A stretch of 64,000 bases of DNA from Daucus carota subsp. sativus (lineage: Eukaryota > Streptophyta > Magnoliopsida > Apiales > Apiaceae). The position numbers were made by a program, and so were the translations under genes. Location of the stretch: assembly GCF_001625215.2 (NCBI RefSeq), contig NC_030383.2, positions 53,812,380 to 53,876,379 on the forward strand, written 5' to 3'. The notes below the pieces were generated by a model that saw nothing but the letters and a program-made list of their open reading frames with translations, searched no databases and had not been told where the DNA came from. Below are positions 41,619 through 51,961 of this stretch, one piece after another. The stretch's first letter is position 1. Every line of letters starts with the position of its first letter.

Positions 41619-42752
41619 AAATTATGAATGGTACCATTGTGTAATTGGCTTCTCTAAATGGTACCATTTCGTGTTTTTGACTTACAAGTGGTACCACTCA
41701 GTTTATGATCCGTTAACGATACTACCATTCCGTCCATCAAAACGTTAAAAACGTTAGTTTATCGTATTTATTTCGTATTTTCCTTTAAAAAACACAAAAA
41801 ATACAACTGATATCTGTATTTTTTCTTTGTATTCTTGAGTTCTTGAAGATTAAACAACTTTTTGATCATGTTGCTGGTGTCCGTTTTAAGCGTATGAGTA
41901 ACCAAATCGAAGTTTGAGACGAGCTCTATCTATTTTGATCATCAATTTTACGATACAACATCCTTTGAAAACCAAAATGGCTACAAATAATCATTAAACA
42001 AAGCATACCCGACGTGATTGAATTTGCAATCATTTTTTGCACACCGTCCATTTAGATATTCTCGGCAAACTTCCCCTAAAGTTGCTCCTACTCCAGGCAA
42101 AATTGCCCCACCTCAAGCACCAGATACAATACCAGGGATCATTCCAAGCAATCCAGGAAATGCACCTGAGACAGAACCTGAATAATTTGGCATGTTGGGC
42201 ATTGTCTGGTTAACTAGATTTGGGAAATTGGATTGGGGAGCCAAACCCAACAGTCCTCCAGTTGTATTTCCTGAAAAAAGAGTCGAAACCTAGACCTCAT
42301 AACTCCTAGAACAAAAACTAATGATTACAAGTGGAGAAATTAGGATTGTACAAACACAGCCATAAACCCTTTGTCCCATTTTAGAAATCCCAACTCCGAT
42401 TTTCAAAGGATGTTGTATCGTGAAATTGATGATCAAAATAGATAGAGCTCATCTCAAGCTTCGATTTGGTTACTCATACTCTTAAAACGGACAGCGGCAA
42501 CACGATCAAAAAATTGTTTAATCTTCAAGAACTCAAGAACACAAAAAAAAAATATGGATATCAGTTGTATTTTATGTGTTTTTTAAAGGAAAATACGAAA
42601 TAAATGCGATAAACTAACGTTTTTAACGTTTTGATGGACGGAATGGTAGTATCGTTAACGGATCATAAACTGAGTGGTACCACCTGTAAGTCAAAAACAC
42701 GAAATGGTACCATTTAGAGAAGCCAATTACACAATGGTACCATTCATAATTT
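41619..42752. mobile_element. Long-TIR (Pack-MULE-like) element carrying a gene fragment
   Basis: Terminal inverted repeats of about 355 bp (41619-41975 and 42395-42752) start AAATTATGAATGGTACCATT. They also contain TGGTACCACTCAGTTTATGA and GTTAACG phrases in both arms with few differences. The roughly 400-bp centre is a fragment of a host gene. No transposase is present. No clear target duplication was found. Long TIRs plus captured gene sequence are the hallmark of Pack-MULEs. The element ends 278 bp before the start codon of the first FAD2-like gene. Confidence 0.82.
41990..42275 (-). pseudogene. Captured fragment of a CCCH zinc-finger protein gene
   Basis: On the minus strand an intron-like TTTTTTCAG acceptor (42272-42271) leads into a frame rich in Asn, Pro and Gly (for example LLGLAPQSNFPNLVNQTMPN). 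The frame is broken by TGA where Arg is likely, then resumes as VCREYLNGRCAKNDCKFNH, a C-x7-C-x4-C-x3-H zinc finger. It is enclosed by the element's inverted repeats, so it is a transduplicated piece and not a functional gene. The parent gene is not in the window. Confidence 0.75.
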
Positions 42753-42925
42753 CCCTTTTTTATATATTTGGTCACCATCCGCACACTCAAATTGACAAGT
42801 CAAATATAATATTCATGACCCATTTTTGATGGCGTGCTATATTCCCTTGCAAAATATTCCATGCACTACTAATTTGACTAGAAAAGTATCCACCTCAAGG
42901 ACAAACTAGACTCCTCATAAAATCC

Positions 42926-42933
42926 CTATAAAT
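42926..42933 (+). promoter_or_regulatory. TATA box of the first FAD2-like gene
   Basis: CTATAAAT about 100 bp before the start codon. The stretch from here to the ATG is conserved in the second FAD2-like copy, with a similar TATA position. Confidence 0.7.
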
Positions 42934-43029
42934 TCAATCACATACTGCACTTGAGCTCACAACAAGCCCTTCAAGCAACACAAGCAAATCTTAAAGACTT
43001 AAGAGTTGCAGAAACATAAAAATTCTACA

Positions 43030-44196
43030 ATGGGGAAGGGTGGGCGCATGTCTGTGCAACCTGTTGCAAACACTGAGGCTGAGAAAAACGAGAGCATTGT
43101 TCGTCGAGTTCCTCACCAAAAGCCACCATTCACGATAGCCGATATCAAGAAGGCCATTCCGCCACACTGTTTTAATCGGTCGCTTATTCGTTCCTCTTCC
43201 TACCTTGTCTTCGACATTGCTGTTTGCTTCTTCCTCTACTACATTGCCACCAATTACATTCCTCTCCTCCCCGCTTTCCTTTCTTACGTGGCCTGGACCG
43301 CGTATGTTTATGTTCAGGGTTGTTTTATGTTTGCCATTTGGGTGGTGGCACACGAGTGCGGCCACCATGGCTTTAGCGACTATCATTTGCTGAATGACGC
43401 ATTAGGCTTTATTCTACACTCTCTTCTACTTGTCCCTTATTTCTCCTGGAAGATCAGTCACCGTCGCCACCATGCCAACACCAATTCTCTTGATCGTGAT
43501 GAAAATCACGTTCCTAGGTTCAAGAACACAATCCGATCATATTACCATCACTTCAACAATCCATTAGGCCGCGTTTTCATCATTACATTCACTCTAACCC
43601 TGGGATGGCCTTTGTACTTGATTGTAAACATAGCAGGGCGATCTTACGATCGTTTTGCATCCCACTTTGATCCGTACAGTCCTATTTACTCCGAACGTGA
43701 ACGACTTCAAATCATGTTATCCGATGCAGGCTTTGTCGCAGCCTGTTACGGACTATACCGGATTGCACTAGTGAAGGGATTCGCATGGGTATTCCTAGTG
43801 TATGGAGCTCCATTGCACGTTGTGAATGGTTTCCTTGTGATGATCACTCTATTGCATCACACTCATCTTTCGTTGCCTCACTACGACTCTTCGGAATGGG
43901 ACTGGTTGAGAGGAGCTCTCGCTACGGTTGACAGGGATTACGGAATCCTAAACAAAGTGTTCCATCACATAGCCGATACTCATGTTCTCCATCATCTGAT
44001 CTCCTCCATCCCACATTACCATGCTCAGGAAGCCACGGAGGCGATTAAGCCGGTGCTGGGAGAGTATTATCATTACGACGGAACTCCATTTTACAAGGCA
44101 ATGTGGAGAGAAGCCAAGGAGTGTCTGTATGTTGAAGAAGAGGATGAAGGTGACAACAAGACTAAAGGTGTCTATTGGTACAAAAATAAGCTTTAA
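43030..44196 (+). CDS. Divergent FAD2-like fatty acid desaturase/acetylenase, copy A (388 aa)
   Basis: Membrane di-iron enzyme of the FAD2 family acting on fatty acyl groups in the endoplasmic reticulum. Three His boxes are intact: HECGHH (108-113), HRRHH (144-148) and HVLHH (318-322). Several hydrophobic membrane segments are present, and the C-terminus YKNKL matches the aromatic ER-retrieval motif of FAD2. The length of 388 is normal. GHHGFSDY and HVLHHLISSIPHY, in place of the HAFSDY and HVAHHLFSTMPHY of housekeeping FAD2, resemble the diverged acetylenase/desaturase group that makes polyacetylenes such as falcarindiol in Apiaceae. That function is inference, because regiochemistry cannot be read from sequence. 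The start is the ATG in ACAATGGGGAAGG; the in-frame upstream TTG at 43006 is not a start. The coding region is a single exon. Confidence 0.9.
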   Translation: MGKGGRMSVQPVANTEAEKNESIVRRVPHQKPPFTIADIKKAIPPHCFNRSLIRSSSYLVFDIAVCFFLYYIATNYIPLLPAFLSYVAWTAYVYVQGCFMFAIWVVAHECGHHGFSDYHLLNDALGFILHSLLLVPYFSWKISHRRHHANTNSLDRDENHVPRFKNTIRSYYHHFNNPLGRVFIITFTLTLGWPLYLIVNIAGRSYDRFASHFDPYSPIYSERERLQIMLSDAGFVAACYGLYRIALVKGFAWVFLVYGAPLHVVNGFLVMITLLHHTHLSLPHYDSSEWDWLRGALATVDRDYGILNKVFHHIADTHVLHHLISSIPHYHAQEATEAIKPVLGEYYHYDGTPFYKAMWREAKECLYVEEEDEGDNKTKGVYWYKNKL

Positions 44197-44439
44197 ATTC
44201 GTGACTGGAACGACATTTCGTTGTTATTCTTTTTATATCTGAGCACAGAATTATTGTATTAATAGCTTGTGAGCCTCCGAATAATGGAGAACCAAATCAT
44301 AGGCTCTTTGACACTGTAATGTTATTGATGTCACTGTCAATGGTACTTAAATTTGCTGAAACCATGCGTTCTCTGTGTGCAATCCTGCAGCGGTTAGCTA
44401 GTGTTGTATAGTTGGCAATGGCATACACTTTTGAAGTAC

Positions 44440-45236
44440 TTAGTGGGTGTTTGGCTACTGCACATCTCAGACTTAAAAGTGCTAAAAACCCACTTCACTT
44501 ATTTCAAGTCTGTTTGGCAAATTTTAAGAAGTACTCAATTAAAGAAAAGAAGTTGGGGAAAAAAAGCCACCAAAGCTGGCTTTTTTTTTGCTCAGCTTCT
44601 GTTCTTGTTGCTGCTCGGCGGACTCACGTGTAGAGTACTGGGGCCGGTGCCTCACTCAACTTTCAACCAAACTGATATTTAATATTTATACATGTTCTTC
44701 AAATTGTTTTTCTTCAAATTGTTTTTCTTATATTTGTACAACTACTCGATAAAAATTTGTGGCCATAATTGAATTCCAACTTAGTTTAGTAATTATATCT
44801 ATAATTTGTTCATTAATTTTATTAAAAATTTATTAGTCAAATTAATATAAAACACAAAAATGGTTTAAATTGTCCAAATAATATTTTTAGTACCATTTAA
44901 ATTATCAAAAAAATTTAAAATTATGTATATATTTAAAATTGTTAAAAGAAAATTTTTTCAAAATATCAAATTTAAAATTATGTATATATAAAATTTTCAT
45001 CAACTTTTCTCAATTTATTTCGTAAATATCAAATAATTATATTACAAAATTACGAAATTATACCAACTTATAAGTTAAGTTATCCAAATACTTAAAAAAT
45101 TATAAGTCACGGTATCCAAACACTCATAATAGCTTATAAGTCCAAACCAACTTCTCACTTTTAATCCACTTCTTTACTTTAAGCAATAAGTCACTTCTTT
45201 TAAGTCCATTCAAACGGTCTCTTAATTTGGTAAGCT
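44440..45236. mobile_element. MITE-like element with GGGTGTTTGG/CCAAACACTC-type sequence
   Basis: The left part (GTGGGTGTTTGGCTACTGCA, AAGTGCT) and right part (AAGTCACTTCTTTTAAGTCC, CAAACGGTCTCTT) are inverted and imperfect. Related words (ATAAGTCACGGTATCCAAACA) lie inside, near 45100, suggesting a second, nested end. AT-rich, non-coding. It resembles hAT-like plant MITEs; no exact target duplication was established. Confidence 0.5.
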
Positions 45237-45730
45237 CCAAAAAACCGAGCAGTTTCCTTCATACAAAGTAAAATTATTAGTATACAGGAAAGAACAATCA
45301 GTCAAAGTCATAAACAATTAGTTGTATAAAGCAAGAGTTTACATTGCTACTCACTGTTAATGTAATATATATGCTTATGTCGTGATCTATTTCTTTTCTC
45401 TTTTCATTTTAACCTCTTTTTACTCTGCTACTCGCAAAGGCGCGACTCTTAAACTGCTTTCATCTGCATCAAATCCAACTGGAGTGAGAATGAAATAAAT
45501 CTGTACTCTAAATTGGAGATGATCTGAAAAAATATTTATAATTTTATTTCTTCAATAATTCCATTTCAAATTACTTGAAATAAGAATCTAACCCAAATAT
45601 TCTTCATACAATCTTCATCATAACATTTTTTGACTTAATTACTCTTTTCTTTCTCCATAATTTTGCATTCTATTTCCTCAAAATGAAATCTTCTCCAAAT
45701 TTTCTCCCATCTTTTATCAGTAGTGAATAC

Positions 45731-46314
45731 TAGAGGTGGTAATCGTTTCGTTTCGTATACTTTCGTTTCGTGTATTTTCGTGTTTCGTGTACTCGAAGGT
45801 GAAACCCGTATCCGTCCGTTATTAATTTCGTGTACCTAATTTGAAACCCGTATCCGATCCAAATCGTTTCGTGTATATTTCATGTACTTTTCGTGTATAT
45901 TATATATAATATTATTAATATATTTTTTAATCAAAAAATGGATTTAATATATATTTTCTTTTATAAATTTATTAAATGTGAATGATATATTTATACTTGT
46001 ATACAATTCTCTATAAATTTGTTAATGTATCTACAATATATATCCACACATACATATAAATATATACTTCTTACTCAATTATATATTTAATATATCATAA
46101 CATATATATAATAAATATTATCTACAAATATTTCGTGTACTTTCGTGTATTTCGTGTACCCCAAATGAAAACCCATATCCGACACGAAATCTATCGTGTA
46201 ATTTCGTGTTCGTGTACTTTCGTGTTTCGTGTATCGAAAATCAAAACCCGTATCCATCTTTTTCGTGTCGTTTCGTTTCGTGTTAGCATGTCACATGTCA
46301 AATTGCCAGGTCTA
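45731..46314. mobile_element. hAT-type non-autonomous element, 584 bp, with perfect 8-bp target duplication
   Basis: The element begins TAGAGGTGGTAATCG and ends CAAATTGCCAGGTCTA, inverted imperfect termini. GTGAATAC is duplicated exactly on both sides (45723-45730 and 46315-46322), the 8-bp size of hAT. Both arms are built from repeats of TTTCGTGT and AAACCCGTATCC around an AT-rich centre. No transposase. Confidence 0.88.
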
Positions 46315-46689
46315 GTGAATACCTTTGTTACCGTATAACTTTGTATGACTGAGCATATATTGCGATAGCTGATCAAACAGTTCACTAGAATTTGAGTAAA
46401 TAATCCTTATGTAACTTTATCCAAAAATAATATTGTATATTCTTACATTGTTTATATATATAAGATTTTTTTCCAACATATATGATTATCAATATTTTAT
46501 GCTATAAGTATTGGAGTATTAATAATTTGACATATCCTGAATTTCATAGACAAGTAACGTAAATCATTTAGATAATCAAGATGTGACATAAATAATTTAG
46601 TTAGTAACATTTTAAACAAATATGCTCGAAAGAGTATCTCGAGCTGATCCAAAGTTAACAGTTAACACTGATTTTCAAAAAATTGGTTA

Positions 46690-46876
46690 GAGTTCCAAAT
46701 TCTCATAAAGGTGATCAAACTTTTGTCCCGCCTTTTAAAAGTGCGACTCCCGTTAAATGTCACTAACGGGAGTAACGGATAGAGGAATAAAAATGAGTTC
46801 CAAATTCTCAGAATGGTGGCTAAATTTTGGCCCCGCTTTTCAAAAATGTGGCTCCCGTTAAATGTCACTAACGCGC
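46690..46876. repeat. Tandem duplication, about 125-bp unit
   Basis: AGAGTTCCAAATTCTCA through CCCGTTAAATGTCACTAACG occurs twice, starting at about 46689 and 46794, with modest divergence. No function is evident. Confidence 0.7.
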
Positions 46877-47253
46877 GAGAGACACACTTTTAAAACGGAT
46901 TTATCTAATTTTTTAAATTAGAAGGAATCTAATTTGATATGTTTAGGCATTAGATTTTGCTAATTTGTCGTTAATTTTGATTATATATATATAAATATAT
47001 GTGACTTTTTTGTATATTAATTTATATTTTGTTTGATTTGTTTTTTCTTCTGAGGATACTTTGGAAACGAGTTGTTTCGTGACTTTCTTTATGAGTATTC
47101 TTATTTATTTAAGCTTTATTGTCTAGACGTCCGGAGTTATAATTGCATGACTTTCGGTTAGATGATAAACTTTGTCGAAAGAAAGAATTCTCGGATGCGG
47201 TTTATTATATTTCGATACAATTAATTTACGAATATGTAGACCTTATAAAAAAA

Positions 47254-47538
47254 ATTGTAATGACTATATATATAGTGTCGTATGTGTTCAAGATGTATGT
47301 TTAGATCTTGTTCGAAGATATTATTATTTTAAATTTTTCTAAAATATAATTGTAATGCCCATATATATAGTCTGGTATGTGTTCAAGATGTATGTTTAGA
47401 TATTGTTCGAAGATATAATTATTTTAAATTTTTTTAACATATAATTGTAATGACCATATATATAGTCTCGTATGTGTTCAAGATGTATGTTTAGATATTG
47501 TTCGAAGGCATAATTATTTTAATTTTTTCTAAAATAAA
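47254..47538. repeat. Three-copy tandem repeat, 95-bp unit
   Basis: Unit starts at 47254, 47349 and 47444, each containing ATATATATAGT, GTATGTGTTCAAGATGTATG and TTGTTCGAAG. Spacing is exactly 95 bp both times, and the copies differ at only a few positions, so the array is young. Confidence 0.9.
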
Positions 47539-47613
47539 ATATATTATTTTTAATACTCCATATAAAGTTCATCATTTACCGGATCAACATATATATTTTG
47601 GCCTTATTTATAT

Positions 47614-47797
47614 ATGGAAAATGATACATGCACAGAATTGAGTACATAAATATTCACGGAATGAGTATGTGTCAACTTGTGATTGGAATGGGCCCCCTTG
47701 CACATGTATTAATAGCACCAATTAAAACTCCCCACCTAGGTTGCCATGTCATTTTGTGTAAAATTATGTACCCAATTTTGTGCATGTAGCACTACTC
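47614..47797. mobile_element. Short MITE, about 180 bp
   Basis: GATACATGCACAGAATTGAG and TTATGTACCCAATTTTGTGC plus ATGTAGC are inverted ends of about 28 bp with few mismatches. The interior is short, non-coding and less AT-rich. The superfamily is not resolved. Confidence 0.65.
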
Positions 47798-48172
47798 TTT
47801 ATATATTATTTACAGTATGCTATTTTGATTTTAGTCTTTTGACTGGTGATGCTCAGTTACAATAACGTAAATGAGAACTGATCATGTTCTGCAGCCTATA
47901 AAATCTTCTGTCTACATAATCAATTAATCTTGAGTGTATACCAGAGCAGTCAAAAACTGAAACGCAATTAGATCCCGCAAGTTAAAGGATGATTTTCGAT
48001 TGATTTTCGGTGGACGATGAAAGTAATAGCACAATCATTTTCGTCAAAAATACGTATACAAAATGTGTTTTTACATCTTCCACATCAGCTCCAAGCTATA
48101 ACTAAATTAACCAGAAATTGACAATGATTTCAAATAATTAAAACTAGGCAAAAGCAATTGGCTTTAAGTCCT

Positions 48173-49339
48173 TCAAAGCTTATTTTTGTACCAATAGACA
48201 CCCTTAGTCTTGTTGTCACCTTCATCCTCTTCCTCAACGTAGAGACACTCCTTGGCTTCCCTCCACATTGCCTTGTAAAATGGAGTTCCGTCGTAATGAT
48301 AATACTCTCCCAGCACCGGCTTAATGGCTTCGGTAGCTTCCTGAGCATGGTAATGTGGGATGGAGGAGATCAAATGGTGGAGGACATGAGTATCGGCTAT
48401 GTGATGGAACACTTTGTTCAGGATTCCGTAGTCTCTGTCAACCGTGGCGAGAGCTCCTCTCAACCAGTCCCATTCCGAAGAGTCGTAGTGAGGCAACGAA
48501 AGATGAGTGTGATGCAATAGAGTGATCATCACAAGGAAACCATTCACCACATGTAATGGAGCTCCGTAGACCAGGAATACCCATGCGAACCCCTTCACGA
48601 GTGCAATCCGGTAGAGTCCGTAACAGGCTGCGACGAAGCCTAGGTCGGATAACATGATTTGAAGTCGTTCACGTTCGGAGTAAATAGGACTGTACGGATC
48701 AAAGTGGGATGCAACACGATCGTAAGATCGCCCTGCTATGTTTACGATCAAGTACAAAGGCCATCCCAGGGTTAGGGTGAATGTGATGATAAAAACGCGG
48801 CCTAATGGATTGTTGAAGTGATGGTAATATGATCGGATCGTGTTCTTGAACCTAGGAACATGATTTTCATCGCGATCAAGAGAATTGGTGTTGGCATGGT
48901 GGCGACGGTGACTGATCTTCCAGGAGAAATAAGGGACGAGTAAAAGAGAGTGTAGAATAAAGCCTAATGTGTCGTTGAGCAAATGATAGTCGCTAAAGCC
49001 ATGGTGGCCGCACTCGTGCGCCACCACCCATATGGCGAACATAAAACAACCCTGAACATAAACGTACGCGGTCCAGGCCACATAAGAAAGGGGAGCGGGG
49101 AGGAGAGAAATGTAATTGGTGGCAATGTAGTAGAGGAAGAAGCAAACAGCAATGTCGAAGACAAGGTAGGAAGAGGAACGAATAAGCGACCGATTAAAAC
49201 AGTGTGGCGGAATGGCCTTCTTGATATCGGCTATGGTAAATGGTGGCTTTTGGTGAGGAACTCGACGAACAATACTCTCGTTTTTCTCAGCCTCAGTGTT
49301 TGCTACAGGTTGCACAGACATGCGCCCACCCTTGCCCAT
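48173..49339 (-). CDS. Divergent FAD2-like fatty acid desaturase/acetylenase, copy B (388 aa)
   Basis: A convergent partner of copy A, 4 kb away and on the opposite strand. The predicted proteins are identical except for five substitutions: Pro78Ser, Phe83Pro, Ala124Thr, Phe209Val and Ala233Leu (A to B). The His boxes HECGHH, HRRHH and HVLHH and the C-terminal YKNKL are intact, so both copies look functional. Similarity extends upstream through the 5' UTR, TATA box and some promoter words (GATGGCGTGCTA). Beyond the stop codon the flanks differ. The start is the ATG in ACAATGGGCAAGG at 49339. As for copy A, acetylenase or bifunctional activity is inferred from family resemblance only. Confidence 0.9.
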   Translation of the reverse strand: MGKGGRMSVQPVANTEAEKNESIVRRVPHQKPPFTIADIKKAIPPHCFNRSLIRSSSYLVFDIAVCFFLYYIATNYISLLPAPLSYVAWTAYVYVQGCFMFAIWVVAHECGHHGFSDYHLLNDTLGFILHSLLLVPYFSWKISHRRHHANTNSLDRDENHVPRFKNTIRSYYHHFNNPLGRVFIITFTLTLGWPLYLIVNIAGRSYDRVASHFDPYSPIYSERERLQIMLSDLGFVAACYGLYRIALVKGFAWVFLVYGAPLHVVNGFLVMITLLHHTHLSLPHYDSSEWDWLRGALATVDRDYGILNKVFHHIADTHVLHHLISSIPHYHAQEATEAIKPVLGEYYHYDGTPFYKAMWREAKECLYVEEEDEGDNKTKGVYWYKNKL

Positions 49340-49443
49340 TGTAGAATTTTTATGTATCTGCAACTCTCAAGTCTTTTAAGATTTGGTTGTGTTGCTAAAA
49401 GGGCTTGTAGAGTTGTTGTGAGCTCAAGTGCAGTATGTGATGG

Positions 49444-49452
49444 TATTTATAG
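49444..49452 (-). promoter_or_regulatory. TATA box of the second FAD2-like gene
   Basis: CTATAAATA on the minus strand, just over 100 bp before the start codon, followed by CACATACTGCACTTGAGCTC, which is also present in copy A. Confidence 0.7.
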
Positions 49453-49559
49453 GGACTACATGAGTTGTCTATTTAAATGTGTTTGCAGTCAAATGAGTAC
49501 TAGAAGAATAGTTTGAAAATAATGTAGCACGCCATCAAGTAAATTGTAATGATATAAGT

Positions 49560-51480
49560 ACATTTTGGACTGGCGGGCGCTGCTCTTGGTATCTTTTTTG
49601 ATTGTACAAGTAGATTTGGTGTTCTAAATCCATCGAATTTATTTGTTTGGTTTGGTTAAAAAGAGATTAGGGTGCTTGTTCACTTGTGGTGGTGTTAAAT
49701 AGATATAGGTGTTCTGTCTCCCAAAACGATTTGGAAATCGTACTAGCTTATTGTTGAAATTATAAAATGGACTTGCGCACAAACGTAAAGAGAAAAGAAA
49801 GGCTAATAGAGATAATCGAGAGATTTGGATGAAAATAACAAGAAGTTCACAAAATTGTAATTGTAATTTAAAAAGTTTAGACTTTTGAACTTCTTACATT
49901 TTAAAATTAGAAATCAATTTCTTGAGATTTTATTTATAAATAATAAGTTAGACTTATAACTTCTTTACATAAATGACATAGTTATATATGGATAACCAAA
50001 ATGACGAATACTTATATTGGACAACACAGATGAAAAATATTGATTCTTGCTCAATTTAATAATTATTATTAATTGAAACTGATTGTAAGCTTAAAAGTTT
50101 ACTCCTTAAAAAGACCTCGAATATAATAAGATGGAAAGAAATCCTTGGTTGAGTCTTTGAAAAGTTTGGTGGTTGGGGGAAAAACTAGATTCCCACACGT
50201 GAAAGAAATATGAAATGCAGCCGTCAGGAAAGACTAGGAGTTTAGAGTATAGAGACTAGTGCCGAGTGCGTTAAGCAGTCCATCAAGACTGAAGATTGGC
50301 GAGGGCCTCACACAATCATCAAGGGAGAATGATCCGAAGAAAGACTAAGAAAGTAGACCCTGAATAAGGTGAATAATACAAGGGCATTCACCTAATCCAG
50401 TTTCCAGACAGGGAATCCAGATTAACACAGTGAGAAATTTGGATTAACAGACCCTAATAACAGTTTTGAGATGGGAATTCCGGATTAACAGGCTCCAACA
50501 AGTGTCACAAGCTCCATTTTTTGATTAGACTAGAATTGACCCGATCTTATATTATTTTTATTAATGCATTTCAATATATCTCCAAGTACTTAATTAAGAG
50601 TAATATTTTTAAATTTTCTTGTTTTGTATAATTATATAGGATGTATATTTTTGTGCAAAATTAAAAACAATTGAAGAATATAAATTACGCAAAATATTGA
50701 AATATATAAAAAAGAAGTGTCCAAGAGCGTCTCAACAGGGGAATAACCGAATACCTATTACTCCATGTGTCCCATTTTATATGAATTATTTTCTTTTTTT
50801 AAATGTCCCATAACAAATGACCCTTCCATTTATATCATTTATTTAAGATTATTACAACTACATATTCATAAATTGCTCTCATTTTATACCCATTTATATC
50901 ATTTATTTAAGATTATCACAATCACATATTCATAAATTGCTCTCATTTATATTCACTGCCTCTTTTTATGTGATTAAGCGAAGCATTCATTTTTTAAAAA
51001 CCGTGCTAGTTAAAGGGCTCATACAATGAGACGGAAGAAGTAATTGGTTACAAGAGTCGCAGAGTCGCAGGTCACAACACATGCACAATGACACAAAGCC
51101 TACATGCTGACTGGTGGGCGCTAACTTTACCCACTTGTGTACTACTCCATGTTCTTGTTGAATTTTTAAGAATACAATCATACAAATCAAGTCTACAATA
51201 TCTCGTCCGGAAACTAATTATTAGTGACATCCTCTTCAGGTTTTTACAGCAATGAGATCTTATCCCCCATCTGAAAGAACTGATTAGTCATTGCTTTAAT
51301 CGTATAATCTAGCTTATAATCACATAACGTAACCAGCGCTTTCAACTTCCCCAAAATTGTTGGTCCAAGCATCAGTCAAAATATGAAATTGAGTTAAAAA
51401 CGGAAAACGGCCAGCGAGGGTCTGAAAAAGACTAGAACATGGGTTCCAAGTCCAATATAAAGGAGAACTACTGCAGTTCT
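49560..51480. other. Gene-free intergenic DNA
   Basis: No gene is supported. It contains a decayed Stowaway-like element at 50758-51045 (separate entry) and otherwise AT-rich sequence. Confidence 0.5.
50758..51045. mobile_element. Decayed Stowaway-like MITE with an internal duplication
   Basis: CTCCATGTGTCCCATTTTAT on the left and ATACAATGAGACGGAAGAAG on the right are inverted relics of a Stowaway end. Inside, a roughly 66-bp unit (CATTTATATCATTTATTTAA through AAATTGCTCTCATTT) is repeated in tandem. Confidence 0.5.
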
Positions 51481-51483
51481 TAT

Positions 51484-51788
51484 GTTGTGTTTGGTTGGGG
51501 TGAATGATTCCGGAAGGAATGGAATGAAAAATTAACTATTTTATGGACAATTTTCAAGAAATTCATTCATTCCTCCATTCCATTCCTTATATCATGTGCT
51601 ACATTTCACACCTTCAATTTGAGATGGAATGCTCCATTCTCCCCATCCTCAATTTCTTCTCAAATCTCATCATGGCAATTTTGCACTTCCTCATTTTTTT
51701 TTCAAAATTTTCTTCCTATCTTTATTAGTTTCAAGTATTTTTACTCATTTCATTCCATTCCATTCCATTCTCCCCAACCAAACACAAC
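51484..51788. mobile_element. MITE with perfect GTTGTGTTTGGTTGGGG ends
   Basis: A 17-bp perfect terminal inverted repeat (GTTGTGTTTGGTTGGGG and CCCCAACCAAACACAAC) encloses an interior rich in GGAATGGAATG/CATTCCATTCC. About 305 bp and non-coding. The ends resemble those of the element at 655-1281. The target duplication is unclear. Confidence 0.8.
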
Positions 51789-51961
51789 ACTAGAGCACAT
51801 CAAAGGCATGCGAGTTTAACACTTAAGATACAAATTTAAACTTGATAACATGACCACATTTTCCCAGATTCACATAATACACAAGTTTCGAGCTACTAGA
51901 AAGTACAAGTACTAACACGGTCAAGTAGGATGTAAATTTCCCAACTTCACATGTATTCCGC

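Noticed and set aside
43006..43029. Upstream in-frame extension of FAD2-like copy A
   Set aside because: It starts at a TTG; family proteins begin MGxGGRM, matching the ATG at 43030.
48983..49516. A 177-codon plus-strand frame opposite FAD2-like copy B (and the matching one opposite copy A)
   Set aside because: It mirrors a strongly conserved desaturase coding sequence on the other strand, has no motif of its own, and appears in both copies only because the genes are near identical.
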